A DNA stretch of 64,000 bases. Origin: Sphingobium terrigena. Its GTDB lineage: Bacteria; Pseudomonadota; Alphaproteobacteria; Sphingomonadales; Sphingomonadaceae. The DNA lies in contig NZ_QVRA01000009.1 in assembly GCF_003591655.1 (NCBI RefSeq), positions 124,001 through 188,000 on the forward strand. Reading direction: 5' to 3'. Shown piece after piece: positions 35,161 through 43,810 of this stretch. The notes beneath the pieces were generated by a model that did no database searches, was not told where the DNA came from, and saw only the letters and a list, made by a program, of their open reading frames with translations. Made by a program: the position numbers and the translations under genes. How positions within the stretch are numbered: position 1 is the first letter of the stretch; every line of letters begins with the position of its first letter.

Positions 35161-36324
35161 ATGGCGCAACCCGAAGCCTATATCACCGGCATCGGCATGT
35201 CCGACGTTGGCGTCCGCCTGACCCGTTCGCCCTTGTTGTTGACGGTCGATGCGGTGCGCGAAGCCATTGCTGACGCGGGCCTGACCCTTGACCAGATTGA
35301 CGGCGTCGCCACCTATCCCGGCAAGATGCCCAGTTTCCTGGGCTTCTCTCCCGTCAGTTCGGACGATCTGATCGAGGTGCTGGGGCTCAAGACCCGCTGG
35401 CATATCGGCGCGGCGGAATCGACCGCGCAACTGGGCGCAATCATCGAAGCCGCCAATGCCGTGAAAGCAGGGCTGGCCCGCCATGTCATCTGTTTCCGCA
35501 CTGTCTATGAAGCCGCAGCCATGGCACGCCCGGAAGAATTCCCGCCGATGGAACGGCGCAAGGATGTGTCGGGCAACTCCCAATGGGTGTCGCCATTCGG
35601 CGCTTTCTCCGCCGCGAACTGGACGGCGCAATATGCGATGCGCCACATGAAGCGCTACGGCCTGACCCGCGAGCAACTGGCGCAGGTCGCGCTCAACGAC
35701 CATGCGAATGCCGCGATCAACCCGCGCGCTCTGGTGAAGAAGCCCCTGACGATGGACGATTATATGTCCGCGCGGATGATCAGCACGCCCTTCTGCCTCT
35801 ATGATTGCGACCGTTTCACCGATGCCTCGACCGTCGTGATCGTGTCGGCGGGCGAGGCGTTGGGGGATGTGAAAGCCACACCCATCCGCATCGCCGCCAG
35901 TGCCGGGTCGGTCGAACGCTATAGCTGGGACCAGGCCGAATGGGCGGGTGCCTATCCCACTGGCCGCGACCTGTGGCGCAACACCGATTATACCGTCAAG
36001 GACGTCGATACCGTCCAGCTTTACGACGGGTTCGCCTTCCAGCCGATCACCTGGCTCGAAGGGCTGGGCTTTTGCGACGTGGGCGAGGGCGGCCAGTTTC
36101 TGGAAGGCGGCACCCGCATCGCCCGCGACGGCGCATTGCCGATGAATACCGGCGGCGGTCAGTTGGGTTGGGGGCGTCTCCACGGCTTTGGCTTTGCCTA
36201 TGAAGCGGTGGTCCAGTTGCGCGGGGAGGGCGGCGCACGCCAGATTGGCGGCGATCCCCGCGTCGCCATCGCCACGTCAGGCGGCGGTCCCATGGCGGCG
36301 GCTTTGCTGCTGGCCAAGGACTAA
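35161..36324 (+). CDS. Thiolase-fold protein, likely Ltp2-type retro-aldolase
   Basis: A 387-residue thiolase-superfamily protein of the SCP-x/lipid-transfer group. The usual nucleophilic Cys segment reads WHIGAAESTAQLGAII with no Cys, and the C-terminal CGGG motif reads SGGGP, so both catalytic Cys of a true thiolase are missing. NTGGGQLGWGRLHGFG replaces the GHP region. This matches aldolase-type members (Ltp2), which cleave a beta-hydroxyacyl-CoA to a ketone and a short acyl-CoA together with a DUF35 partner. That partner is encoded directly upstream. Action on a steroid-type side chain is inference. Confidence 0.82.
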   Translation: MAQPEAYITGIGMSDVGVRLTRSPLLLTVDAVREAIADAGLTLDQIDGVATYPGKMPSFLGFSPVSSDDLIEVLGLKTRWHIGAAESTAQLGAIIEAANAVKAGLARHVICFRTVYEAAAMARPEEFPPMERRKDVSGNSQWVSPFGAFSAANWTAQYAMRHMKRYGLTREQLAQVALNDHANAAINPRALVKKPLTMDDYMSARMISTPFCLYDCDRFTDASTVVIVSAGEALGDVKATPIRIAASAGSVERYSWDQAEWAGAYPTGRDLWRNTDYTVKDVDTVQLYDGFAFQPITWLEGLGFCDVGEGGQFLEGGTRIARDGALPMNTGGGQLGWGRLHGFGFAYEAVVQLRGEGGARQIGGDPRVAIATSGGGPMAAALLLAKD

Positions 36325-36326
36325 GC

Positions 36327-37064
36327 ATGATGGACAGCGCCACGCTCGACGCGCTGCCCGGCTTCCGGCGGCGCTTGCGGGTCACGCCGTCGGCTGGGCA
36401 GGTGATTGCGGCGCTGGAGGATGATTATCACTGCATGGCGGTCACCCTGCGCCATGACGGCACGGTCATCACCGGCGTCGAGTCCGTCATGGAGCGCGTG
36501 CCCTGGACCACCTGCCCCGGCGCGCCTGCGGTGCTGGTGGCAACCTTCACCGGCGTGGCACTGGCCGATGTCGCGGCGCGCGGCGAAAAGAAGGCAAACT
36601 GTACCCATCTCCACGACCTGACCGTGCTGGCGGCGGCCCATATAACCGATGCCGACCCCACCCTCTATGACATCGTCACCTGCGATCCCGTCGATGGGCT
36701 GGCGATTGCCGAAATCCGCCGCAACGGCGTTGTTGTGCTACAAGTCGCCCACCGCAATCATGTGATGGAAGCCCCTGCCGCTATCGCGGGCCTGTCGATC
36801 ATGAAGCTGCGCGACTGGATCGAGGGGCTGGATGGCCCGAGCCGCGAAGCCGCCAAATTGCTGCAATGGGGCGCGATCCTGGCCAATGGCCGCCTGATCC
36901 CCATGGAACGGCAATCCACCGCCAGCCGGGTGCCACCCAACTGCTTCACCTTCCAGCCCGACAATGCGGCCAAGGCCGTGCGCGTCGGCAAGGTGATCGA
37001 CTTCACAGCCGCGCCGCTGGTCCCGCTCGATCATTTTGACGGGGCCAGTTTCGCGTCCCGCTAG
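36327..37064 (+). CDS. DUF2889-family protein
   Basis: A 245-residue protein matching, from memory, the DUF2889 family. Conserved-looking segments are ITGVESVMERVPWTTCPGA and KKANCTHLHDLTVLAAAHI, with a C-terminal LPPNCF-like region (SRVPPNCFTFQP). The two Cys/His-rich motifs could bind a metal. No membrane segment or signal peptide is visible. It starts two bases after the thiolase-like stop and so belongs to the P450 operon, which ties this undescribed family to side-chain degradation. Its 3' end overlaps the convergent small gene by four bases. No activity can be given. Confidence 0.7.
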   Translation: MMDSATLDALPGFRRRLRVTPSAGQVIAALEDDYHCMAVTLRHDGTVITGVESVMERVPWTTCPGAPAVLVATFTGVALADVAARGEKKANCTHLHDLTVLAAAHITDADPTLYDIVTCDPVDGLAIAEIRRNGVVVLQVAHRNHVMEAPAAIAGLSIMKLRDWIEGLDGPSREAAKLLQWGAILANGRLIPMERQSTASRVPPNCFTFQPDNAAKAVRVGKVIDFTAAPLVPLDHFDGASFASR

Positions 37065-37333
37065 CTGTCGAAGCGCGCCGGACGGGACAGGCGAAACGGC
37101 AGGCCCGGTGACGATATCCGCGATTCGGTCCCATCGTCATGGATCAGCGATACGCGGCCAACGCCGGGCGAGGAAACCACCGCCACCACGCTGTCGATCC
37201 ACTGGTGCAGCATCGCGCGGGCATGGGCCAGTTCGTCGCCCTGCGTTGATGCTGCGCCTTCGGCCTCCAGCTCGCCTTCCAGTTGCAACACCCGCTCGGT
37301 TGCCTGCCTGATGCTATCACTTTTGTCGGTCAT
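37061..37333 (-). CDS. Small hypothetical protein
   Basis: A 90-residue protein I do not recognise. The N-terminal half (about 5-55) is helical and acidic (RQATERVLQLEGELEAEGAA), and the C-terminal half has short strands (GRVSLIHDDGTESRISS). GAAGGA ends five or six bases before the ATG, which supports real translation. It is convergent with the DUF2889 gene and overlaps its stop by four bases. No membrane segment is seen. Function unknown. Confidence 0.55.
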   Translation of the reverse strand: MTDKSDSIRQATERVLQLEGELEAEGAASTQGDELAHARAMLHQWIDSVVAVVSSPGVGRVSLIHDDGTESRISSPGLPFRLSRPARFDS

Positions 37334-37473
37334 GCGCGTCCTTCTCCATCATCCCAGTTTGGGTAGCCACCCGGCCATTGCAAGGCGCCGCCCACATATC
37401 GCCCCGGCGAGTTGACCAATTCCCCCTGAGCGCCAATTCAAGGAGGCATCCCATTGGCCATCTTGAGGACATC

Positions 37474-38469
37474 ATGGCAGAGCTGAGCAACGCCCCGGCG
37501 CCTACCCCGGACCAGCTGGTAGATATCTACCGGCGCATGATCCGTATCGAGCGCAACGACGACGCCATCCGCAAGACCATTCGCCTTGGGCGGCTGGTCA
37601 TGCCCTATTATTCTGCGCGTGGGCAGGAAGTGATCCCCGCCACCCTGTCATCGCTGATGACCGACGATGACAAAATCTGCACCATCTATCGCGGCATCCA
37701 TGACATGGTGGCGAAAGACATGCCGCTGCGCCCGCTTTGGGCGGAAATCGCCGGCCGGGTGGATGGCACCTGCAAGGGCAAGGGCGGGCCGATGCACCTT
37801 ACCCACCCCGAAAGCGGCGTCATGGTCACGACCGGCATTGTCGGCTCCTCCATGCCGATCGCCAATGGCCTGGCCTGGGCCGCCAAGCTGGATGGCAGCA
37901 AGCGCGTTACCATCGCCTATTTCGGCGACGGCGCATCCAATATCGGCGCTTTCCATGAATCGCTCAATCTGGCGTCGGTATGGAAATTGCCAGTGATCTT
38001 CGTGTGCCAGAATAACGGCTTTGCCGAACATACGCGCTATGAGAATGGCACATCGGTCGACTTCATCGCCAAGCGCGCGATCGGCTACGGAATGCCGGGC
38101 CACACCGTGGACGGCAATGACCCGCTGGCGATGTTCGCCGCCGCGCACGAAGCCATCACCCGCGCCCGTGAAGGCGAAGGGCCGACACTGCTGGAGTGCA
38201 AGACCTTCCGTTTCCACGGCCATGTGCTGGGCGACGACGACAAATATATGACCAAGGAAGAGAAAGCGGCGGCGATCGCGAAAGACCCGCTGCCCGCCTT
38301 CAAGGCCTGGCTGGTCGAACAGGGCCACGCAACCGAGGAGTCTCTCGCTGCGATGCAGGCCACCATCGAAGCCGAGATTGAGGACGCACAGGAATTCGGT
38401 CTCGCCAGCCCCTTGCCATCGGTGGACGAACTCCGCCGCGATGTTTTTGCGCAGGAGATCCCGGCATGA
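37474..38469 (+). CDS. ThDP-dependent 2-oxo acid/acetoin dehydrogenase E1, alpha subunit
   Basis: A 331-residue E1 alpha subunit of the pyruvate/acetoin dehydrogenase type. The ThDP motif is clear: GDGASNIGAFHESLNLASVW followed by FVCQNNGFAEHT. The substrate/phosphorylation-loop region follows (TFRFHGHVLGDDDKYMTKEE). I start at 37474 (MAELSNAP) with GAGGA four bases upstream; longer readings lack support. The stop overlaps the E1 beta start (ATGA). No E2 or E3 gene follows, so the pair must use another complex or work alone. It could decarboxylate a 2-oxo acid or diketone made in the pathway. Confidence 0.88.
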   Translation: MAELSNAPAPTPDQLVDIYRRMIRIERNDDAIRKTIRLGRLVMPYYSARGQEVIPATLSSLMTDDDKICTIYRGIHDMVAKDMPLRPLWAEIAGRVDGTCKGKGGPMHLTHPESGVMVTTGIVGSSMPIANGLAWAAKLDGSKRVTIAYFGDGASNIGAFHESLNLASVWKLPVIFVCQNNGFAEHTRYENGTSVDFIAKRAIGYGMPGHTVDGNDPLAMFAAAHEAITRAREGEGPTLLECKTFRFHGHVLGDDDKYMTKEEKAAAIAKDPLPAFKAWLVEQGHATEESLAAMQATIEAEIEDAQEFGLASPLPSVDELRRDVFAQEIPA

Positions 38470-39452
38470 GCGCGAAGAAGATGAACAGCCTTCAGGCCGT
38501 CAATGCAGCGCTGCATCAGGCGATGGCAGAAGATGACAAGGTGATCGTGCTGGGCGAGGATATTGCCGATCGCGAAGGTGGCGGCGTCACGGGCGCGACC
38601 GCTGGCCTGTCGACCAAATTCGGCGATGACCGCGTGAAATCGACCCCGATTTCGGAACAGGCGATCATCGGTGCCGCCATCGGCGCAGCGCTGGCCGGTT
38701 ACAAGCCGGTCGCCGAAATCATGCTGATGAACTTCACCGCCGTCGCCATGGACATGATCTTCAACCATGCCGCCAAGCTGCGCTTCATGTCCGGCGGGCA
38801 AAGCACCGTGCCAATCACCATCCGCACCCTCACCGGCGCTGGCTGGCAGACGGCGGGCCAACATGCCGACCATCTGGAAGGCTGGTTTGCGCATGCGGCG
38901 GGGATCAAGGTGGTCGCCCCTTCCAATCCGGTGGACTATAAGGGGCTTCTCCTGTCCTGCATTCAGGACCCGGACCCTTGCATCTTCATCGAATCGGCAG
39001 GGTCGCTGTTCATCCCGGCCGAAGTCCCCGACGATCTTGCCCCCATCCCCTTGGGCAAGGCGCGCGTGGTGCAGGAAGGCACCGACGTCACCATCATCTC
39101 CTGGTCCTCGCAGGTCATTCGCTGCCAGCAGGCGTTGGCTCCGCTGGCGGAAGCGGGCATCTCGGTCGAACTGATTGACCTGCGCACCGTGTCGCCCTGG
39201 GACAAGGAAGCCGTGCTGGCTTCGGTCGCCAAGACGGGCCGCGCGGTCATCGCTCATGAAGCGGTGCGCCATTTCGGCCCCGGCGGCGAAATCGCCTCCA
39301 CCATCAGCGAGGAGTTGTTCGGCCAGCTGAAGGCCCCGGTCCGTCGCCTCGGCGCGCCTTACTCGCCAGTGCCTTTCGCCAAGGTGCTGGAGGACGCCTA
39401 TATCGTCTCGCCCGATCAGGTGGTCGAAACGGTCAAGGCACTGATGGCCTGA
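38466..39452 (+). CDS. ThDP-dependent 2-oxo acid/acetoin dehydrogenase E1, beta subunit
   Basis: A 328-residue E1 beta subunit (transketolase pyrimidine and C-terminal domains). Seen: VIVLGEDIADREGGGVTGAT, STPISEQAIIGAAIGAALAG with the ThDP-activating Glu in SEQ, and VIAHEAVRHFGPGGEIASTI near the end. It forms an alpha2beta2 enzyme with the coupled upstream alpha subunit. Its stop is followed immediately by a long perfect palindrome shared with the convergent dienelactone hydrolase. Being without E2/E3, the pair is separated from a normal complex locus. Substrate unknown. Confidence 0.9.
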   Translation: MSAKKMNSLQAVNAALHQAMAEDDKVIVLGEDIADREGGGVTGATAGLSTKFGDDRVKSTPISEQAIIGAAIGAALAGYKPVAEIMLMNFTAVAMDMIFNHAAKLRFMSGGQSTVPITIRTLTGAGWQTAGQHADHLEGWFAHAAGIKVVAPSNPVDYKGLLLSCIQDPDPCIFIESAGSLFIPAEVPDDLAPIPLGKARVVQEGTDVTIISWSSQVIRCQQALAPLAEAGISVELIDLRTVSPWDKEAVLASVAKTGRAVIAHEAVRHFGPGGEIASTISEELFGQLKAPVRRLGAPYSPVPFAKVLEDAYIVSPDQVVETVKALMA

Positions 39453-39456
39453 CACC

Positions 39457-39496
39457 CCCATGGCTGTCCCGCCACATCGGGCGGGACAGCCATGGG
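39457..39496. terminator. Perfect 17-base stem between convergent stop codons
   Basis: CCCATGGCTGTCCCGCC (39457-39473) and its exact complement (39480-39496) flank a six-base loop. The dyad fills nearly the whole gap between the E1 beta stop (39450-39452) and the dienelactone hydrolase stop (39497-39499). It likely works as a bidirectional terminator or mRNA 3' stabiliser; no T-tract follows on either strand. Confidence 0.75.
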
Positions 39497-40399
39497 TCAG
39501 CCAATCGTCTGCCGGAACAGCGCCAAAGTCCGCGCCCAGGCCAGGTCCGCCGCCGCCTTGTCGAAACGCGGCGTGGTGTCGTTGTTGAAGCCATGCTCCG
39601 CGCCATCGTAAATATAAGCCCGGTAGCGCGTCCCGGCCTGTTTCAGCGCTGCCTCATAATCGGGCCAGGCCGCGTTGGTCCGCGCGTCATTGCCGCCATA
39701 ATGGATCAGCAACTGCGCCTTGATCTTCGGCACGTCGGCCAGCGTCGGCGGGCTGCCATAAAAGGGCACCGCGGCGCGCAGGTCGGGTAGCCTGGTCGCC
39801 AGCAGGTTGGCAATCCACCCGCCAAAGCAGAAGCCGACCGCGCCAATCTTGCCATTGCTCCCCGCCATCGTCCGGGCATAGGTTGCCGCCGCGACAAAAT
39901 CCTCGCCAATCTTGGCTCGGTCCAGCGTCGCAAAGGCGGTCCGCGCCTTGTCCTCATCGCCCGGATAGCCGCCGATCGTCGTCAGCGCGTCGGGCGCGAC
40001 CGCCATATAGCCATCGACCGCCAGCCGCCGGGCGATGTCCTCGATATGCGGGTTAAGCCCACGATTTTCATGCGCTACGATGACGACCGGCAGCTTTGCG
40101 GCCTTCTTTGCCGCAGGCCGCACGACATAGGCGCGCACCGTGCCATTGCCCGCAGGCGAGGCGATATCGACATGGCTGATCGCGATCCGCCTGTCGTCGG
40201 GCTTGATCACTTGCCCCCGCGCGAAATCGGGGCTGAGCGCCGCCAGCATCGTCGTGGCCGCCGCCGCGCTGCCAACATGGACGGCGCATTGGGTCACAAA
40301 GCCGCGCCGGTCGATCGCGCCATGCACATAGGCATCGAACAAATCCAGCACCGCGCGCGGATAGGCGGCGGCTCCCTTCCTGTCGGCATCTTGCGTCAT
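39497..40399 (-). CDS. Dienelactone hydrolase family protein
   Basis: A 300-residue alpha/beta hydrolase of the dienelactone hydrolase family. The active-site features are HENRG, the nucleophilic Cys in GAVGFCFGGW and the His in DGAEHGFNND. The N-terminal region carries IDRRGFVTQCAVHVGSAA, a possible twin-arginine-like segment, about 30 residues in. Longer family members have similar extensions, so export is possible but unsure. AAGGA lies seven bases before ATG 40399. It is divergent from the aldo-keto reductase. It may hydrolyse a lactone or ester; the substrate is unknown. Confidence 0.82.
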   Translation of the reverse strand: MTQDADRKGAAAYPRAVLDLFDAYVHGAIDRRGFVTQCAVHVGSAAAATTMLAALSPDFARGQVIKPDDRRIAISHVDIASPAGNGTVRAYVVRPAAKKAAKLPVVIVAHENRGLNPHIEDIARRLAVDGYMAVAPDALTTIGGYPGDEDKARTAFATLDRAKIGEDFVAAATYARTMAGSNGKIGAVGFCFGGWIANLLATRLPDLRAAVPFYGSPPTLADVPKIKAQLLIHYGGNDARTNAAWPDYEAALKQAGTRYRAYIYDGAEHGFNNDTTPRFDKAAADLAWARTLALFRQTIG

Positions 40400-40537
40400 G
40401 TCGCTGTCCTTCCATCCTGCCCGCCGCCGCAGTGTATTGCCGCCTTTCGCAATCAAGCCAAGAAAAACTCATAGCCCCCGACCGCAAAGCCTCGCTATGG
40501 GGAGCCGACCCCACAGACACAGGATATTGCCCCCGAC

Positions 40538-41551
40538 ATGAGCGCCCCGCTGTCGTCCCGCACCATCGGTCCCTTCACGGTCAAGGCAATCGGCCTTGGC
40601 TGCATGAATTTGAGCCATGCCTATCTGCCCCGGCCTGAACCGGACCAGGCCGAACGGCTGCTGCGCTATGCCCTCGACGTCGGGGTCGACTTTTTCGATA
40701 CCGCCGCCCTCTACGGCTTTGGCGCCAATGAGGAACTGTTGGGCCGCACGCTGATGCACCGGCGCGACGACTTCACCCTCGCCAGCAAATGCGTGCTGGG
40801 CGGCAAGGATGGCAAGCGCGGGCTGGACGGCTCACCCCAGGCGATCGCCGCCACGCTGGAGGATTCGCTCCAGCGACTGAACGTCGATCATATCGACCTT
40901 TATTACCTCCACCGGCTCGACCCGAATGTCCCGATCGAGGAGTCGGTCGGCGCGCTCGCGCGTGCGGCGGAGGCGGGCAAGATCGGCGCGATCGGCCTGT
41001 CGGAAATGTCCGCCGCGACGCTGCGCCGCGCCCATGCTGTTCACCCGATCGCGGCGATGCAGACCGAATATTCGCCCTGGAGCCGCAATGCCGAAGTCGC
41101 GGTGCTGGACGCTTGCGGCGAACTGGGTGTCGGCTTTGTCGCCTTCTCGCCCGTCGCACGCGGCGTGCTGGCGGGCGGAGTGGGGCCGGAGGGCGTGCAG
41201 CCGGGCGACGTTCGCGCCTCCATGCCGCGCTTCCACGCCCCCCATCTGGCGCATAATCTCCAGCTCGCGACCGCCTTCGGCCAGATCGCGGCGGACGCAG
41301 GCTGCACCATGGCGCAACTTTCACTCGGCTGGGTCTTGTCGCGCCGCCCTTACATCGTTGCCATCCCCGGCACCACCAGCATCGCCCATCTGGACGAGGA
41401 TATGGCGACGCTGACGATCGACCTGTCCGCCGACACGCTGGCGGCGGTCGATACGCTGTTCAGCTTTGGTGCCGTGTCCGGCCCGCGCTATCCCCGCGCC
41501 GCGCAGGCGCAGATCGACACCGAAACCTGGGACGGCGAACCGCTTGAGTAA
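40538..41551 (+). CDS. Aldo/keto reductase
   Basis: A 337-residue AKR with the catalytic tetrad visible: Asp and Tyr in FFDTAALYGFGANEELLG, Lys in ASKCVLGG and His in YYLHRLDPN. The family's NADPH-binding C-terminal part has IPGTTSIAHLDEDM. It reduces or oxidises a carbonyl/alcohol with NADP(H). It stands alone on the plus strand and ends three bases before the convergent acyl-CoA dehydrogenase gene. Its role in the neighbourhood may be interconversion of an aldehyde or ketone; this is inference. Confidence 0.9.
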   Translation: MSAPLSSRTIGPFTVKAIGLGCMNLSHAYLPRPEPDQAERLLRYALDVGVDFFDTAALYGFGANEELLGRTLMHRRDDFTLASKCVLGGKDGKRGLDGSPQAIAATLEDSLQRLNVDHIDLYYLHRLDPNVPIEESVGALARAAEAGKIGAIGLSEMSAATLRRAHAVHPIAAMQTEYSPWSRNAEVAVLDACGELGVGFVAFSPVARGVLAGGVGPEGVQPGDVRASMPRFHAPHLAHNLQLATAFGQIAADAGCTMAQLSLGWVLSRRPYIVAIPGTTSIAHLDEDMATLTIDLSADTLAAVDTLFSFGAVSGPRYPRAAQAQIDTETWDGEPLE

Positions 41552-41554
41552 TGG

Positions 41555-42502
41555 TCAGGCGTTGAGCGCCCGTCGCCCCGCTGCCTCTTCCCACTGATCG
41601 CCATCCCCGCCCAGCGCCGCATTCAACGTCGCGCGTTTCAGGAACAGGTGGCAGGGATGCTCCATCGTCAGACCAATGCCGCCATGCAGCTGGATCGCCT
41701 CCTCGGCGATCAGCCGATAGATGCTGGCCGCATGGGCCTTCATCGCCCCCATCGTAACAGCGTCCGCCGCTGAATCCTCGGTGCGCGCCCAGAACAGCGC
41801 CTGCGCCGCGGCCAGCGCGGCTTTCATGTCGGCGACGCGATGCTTCAATGCCTGAAACAACGCCAGAGGCCGGTCAAACTGCCGCCGCGTCTCCAGATAG
41901 TCGGTCGTCATCGCCAGCGCCGCATCGGCCCCGCCCAGACAATCGCCCGCCAGCGCCACGCTGCGCAGCGCCGACAGCCGATCGGCCAGCGCCGTCGCGG
42001 CATCCCCCTGTGCCAGCACGACACCAACAGCATCGCCCGCATCGACATCGAACAGCCGCCGCGTCTTGTCCCAGGTCGCCCGCGCCGTCAGCGCAAGCCC
42101 CTCGACCGGCAGAAGCGATATGCGCCCCGCCTCGACCCGCAACACATGACTCGCCCGGTCCGCATCCGGCACCGCGCGCAGCCCCTCGGCCAGCGATGCC
42201 GACATTATCTCGCCGGCCATCGCCCGGCCCAGCAATTCATCCTGCCCGCCAGCCGCGCTCAGCGCATCGATCACCAGCATCTGCGCGATTGCCGGACCCG
42301 CCACCAATGTCCGCCCCAGCGCCTGATGGATCACGCCCACCGCTTCTCGCCCCAGGCCCAGTCCGCCCTGATCCTCCGGCACGGCCATCATCAGCCATCC
42401 CATATCGGTGATCAGGTTCCAGCTATGTGCCGCATCGGGGGTCAGGTCGCCGTCAAACGCCTTGGTCGCGGCGTCCTGCAATTCGGCTCTGGTCATGCTC
42501 AT
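41555..42502 (-). CDS. Short acyl-CoA dehydrogenase-like subunit (pair A)
   Basis: A 315-residue, reduced ACAD-like protein, shorter than the 380-residue norm. It keeps EDQGGLGLGREAVGVIHQAL in the N-terminal helical part and a C-terminal QLHGGIGLTMEHPCHLFL segment. It lacks the EPGSGSD motif of full members, as is typical of one subunit in heteromeric FadE enzymes. The start overlaps the stop of the full-length partner (42499-43710), so the two are co-translated and probably form alpha2beta2. It resembles module 1 of the fused enzyme at 29968. Confidence 0.85.
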   Translation of the reverse strand: MSMTRAELQDAATKAFDGDLTPDAAHSWNLITDMGWLMMAVPEDQGGLGLGREAVGVIHQALGRTLVAGPAIAQMLVIDALSAAGGQDELLGRAMAGEIMSASLAEGLRAVPDADRASHVLRVEAGRISLLPVEGLALTARATWDKTRRLFDVDAGDAVGVVLAQGDAATALADRLSALRSVALAGDCLGGADAALAMTTDYLETRRQFDRPLALFQALKHRVADMKAALAAAQALFWARTEDSAADAVTMGAMKAHAASIYRLIAEEAIQLHGGIGLTMEHPCHLFLKRATLNAALGGDGDQWEEAAGRRALNA

Positions 42503-43710
42503 GCCGCGCCCTCCTTCACGACCCAGTTTTTGGGTTCGCGCGGCATCCCCAGCAGCCGTTCGGCAATGATATTGCGCTGCACCTCGTCACTGCCGCCCGC
42601 GATCGTCCAGGCATAGCTGTTCATGAAATCGGCCATCCAGTTGCCCGTCTCCATCCCCCCGCCAAAGGTGATCGGCGCATGATATTGCGCATCCAGCCCA
42701 CTGATCCGCAGCCCCAGCGACGTAAATTCCCGCAGCGTGCGCGAATAGGCGAGCTTGACGATGGAGGCGTCACCGACTCGCTCCTCGCCCGCGATCCGAT
42801 TGGCCAGAAACTGGTCGGCCACTGCGCAGGTCGCATCGACCTTGCTCGCCAGCCGCCCGAAATCGCGCAGTACGCCCGCATCCTCGCTACGCCCGTTCGC
42901 GCGAATGAGATCGCCGATCCGCCACAATGCTCCGCGCATCCGCGCGCTCAGCTCCAGCAGGGTCAGCCCGCGCTCGGACGACAGGGTCGATTGCGCCACG
43001 GCCCAGCCTTGCCCTTCCTCGCCCAGCCGGTTGGCGACCGGTATCTCGACATTGTCGAGGAAGATTTCGGCAAATTCCTCGTCGCCATGAATCTGGTGGA
43101 TCGGCCGCGCGGTGACACCGGGGCTTTTCAGGTCCAGCAGCAAATAGGTCAGCCCCGCCTGCTTCACGCCCTCGCTGCTCGTGCGCACCAGCAACAGGCA
43201 TTGATCGGCAAATTGCCCCATGGTCGACCAGAGCTTCTGGCCATTGACGACATAGACGTCGCCGCCACCCGAAAAAGAAGGTCGGCGCTCGGCCCGCGTG
43301 CGCAGCGCTGCCAGGTCCGACCCTGCGCCCGGCTCGGAAAAGCCCTGACACCAGATTTCGCCCTCCAATATGCGCGGAATATAGCGTTGCTGCTGTTCCT
43401 CGCTGCCCCATTCAAACAGGGTGGAGGCGGCATGATAGGTGGACATGAAGGACAGGAGCAGGCGCGGCGTATCGGCCCGCGCAAGTTCCTCGTAGATCAC
43501 CTTCTGCTCGGCGAGTGATCGCCCGCCGCCCGGCCAGTTTTCCGGCCAGTGCGGCACGGCATAGCCGCCCTTGACCAGCGTCGTGAACCAGCTGCGCTGC
43601 AACTCCAGAAAGGCTGCCTCGCTCGTGCTGCGCGCGCGCCAATCCTTTGGCGCATGAACGGCAAGCCAGTCGCGCACCTCCTGCCGCAAACTGTCCAGTG
43701 CGTCGCTCAA
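42499..43710 (-). CDS. Acyl-CoA dehydrogenase, full-length subunit (pair A)
   Basis: A 403-residue ACAD with WPENWPGGGRSLAEQKVIYE near the N-terminus, WCQGFSEPGAGSDLAALRTR, QKLWSTMGQFADQCL and the C-terminal AGGSDEVQRNIIAERLLGMP. It is FAD-dependent and would introduce an alpha,beta double bond into an acyl-CoA. The MCAD-type Glu in YEGT is replaced by GGS. It is coupled to the short partner by an ATGA overlap. Upstream lies a complex inverted repeat rather than another gene. Bulky acyl-CoA substrates are expected from family precedent. Confidence 0.9.
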   Translation of the reverse strand: MSDALDSLRQEVRDWLAVHAPKDWRARSTSEAAFLELQRSWFTTLVKGGYAVPHWPENWPGGGRSLAEQKVIYEELARADTPRLLLSFMSTYHAASTLFEWGSEEQQQRYIPRILEGEIWCQGFSEPGAGSDLAALRTRAERRPSFSGGGDVYVVNGQKLWSTMGQFADQCLLLVRTSSEGVKQAGLTYLLLDLKSPGVTARPIHQIHGDEEFAEIFLDNVEIPVANRLGEEGQGWAVAQSTLSSERGLTLLELSARMRGALWRIGDLIRANGRSEDAGVLRDFGRLASKVDATCAVADQFLANRIAGEERVGDASIVKLAYSRTLREFTSLGLRISGLDAQYHAPITFGGGMETGNWMADFMNSYAWTIAGGSDEVQRNIIAERLLGMPREPKNWVVKEGAA

Positions 43711-43810
43711 AGTCCCGTGCCTCCAGTCATTATGGATCAGCTAGGCAGCAGTTCGGCCCTCTCGCGCAAGGGGCGCAGCCGCAATATCCCCAAGGCGATG
43801 GCATAGAATT

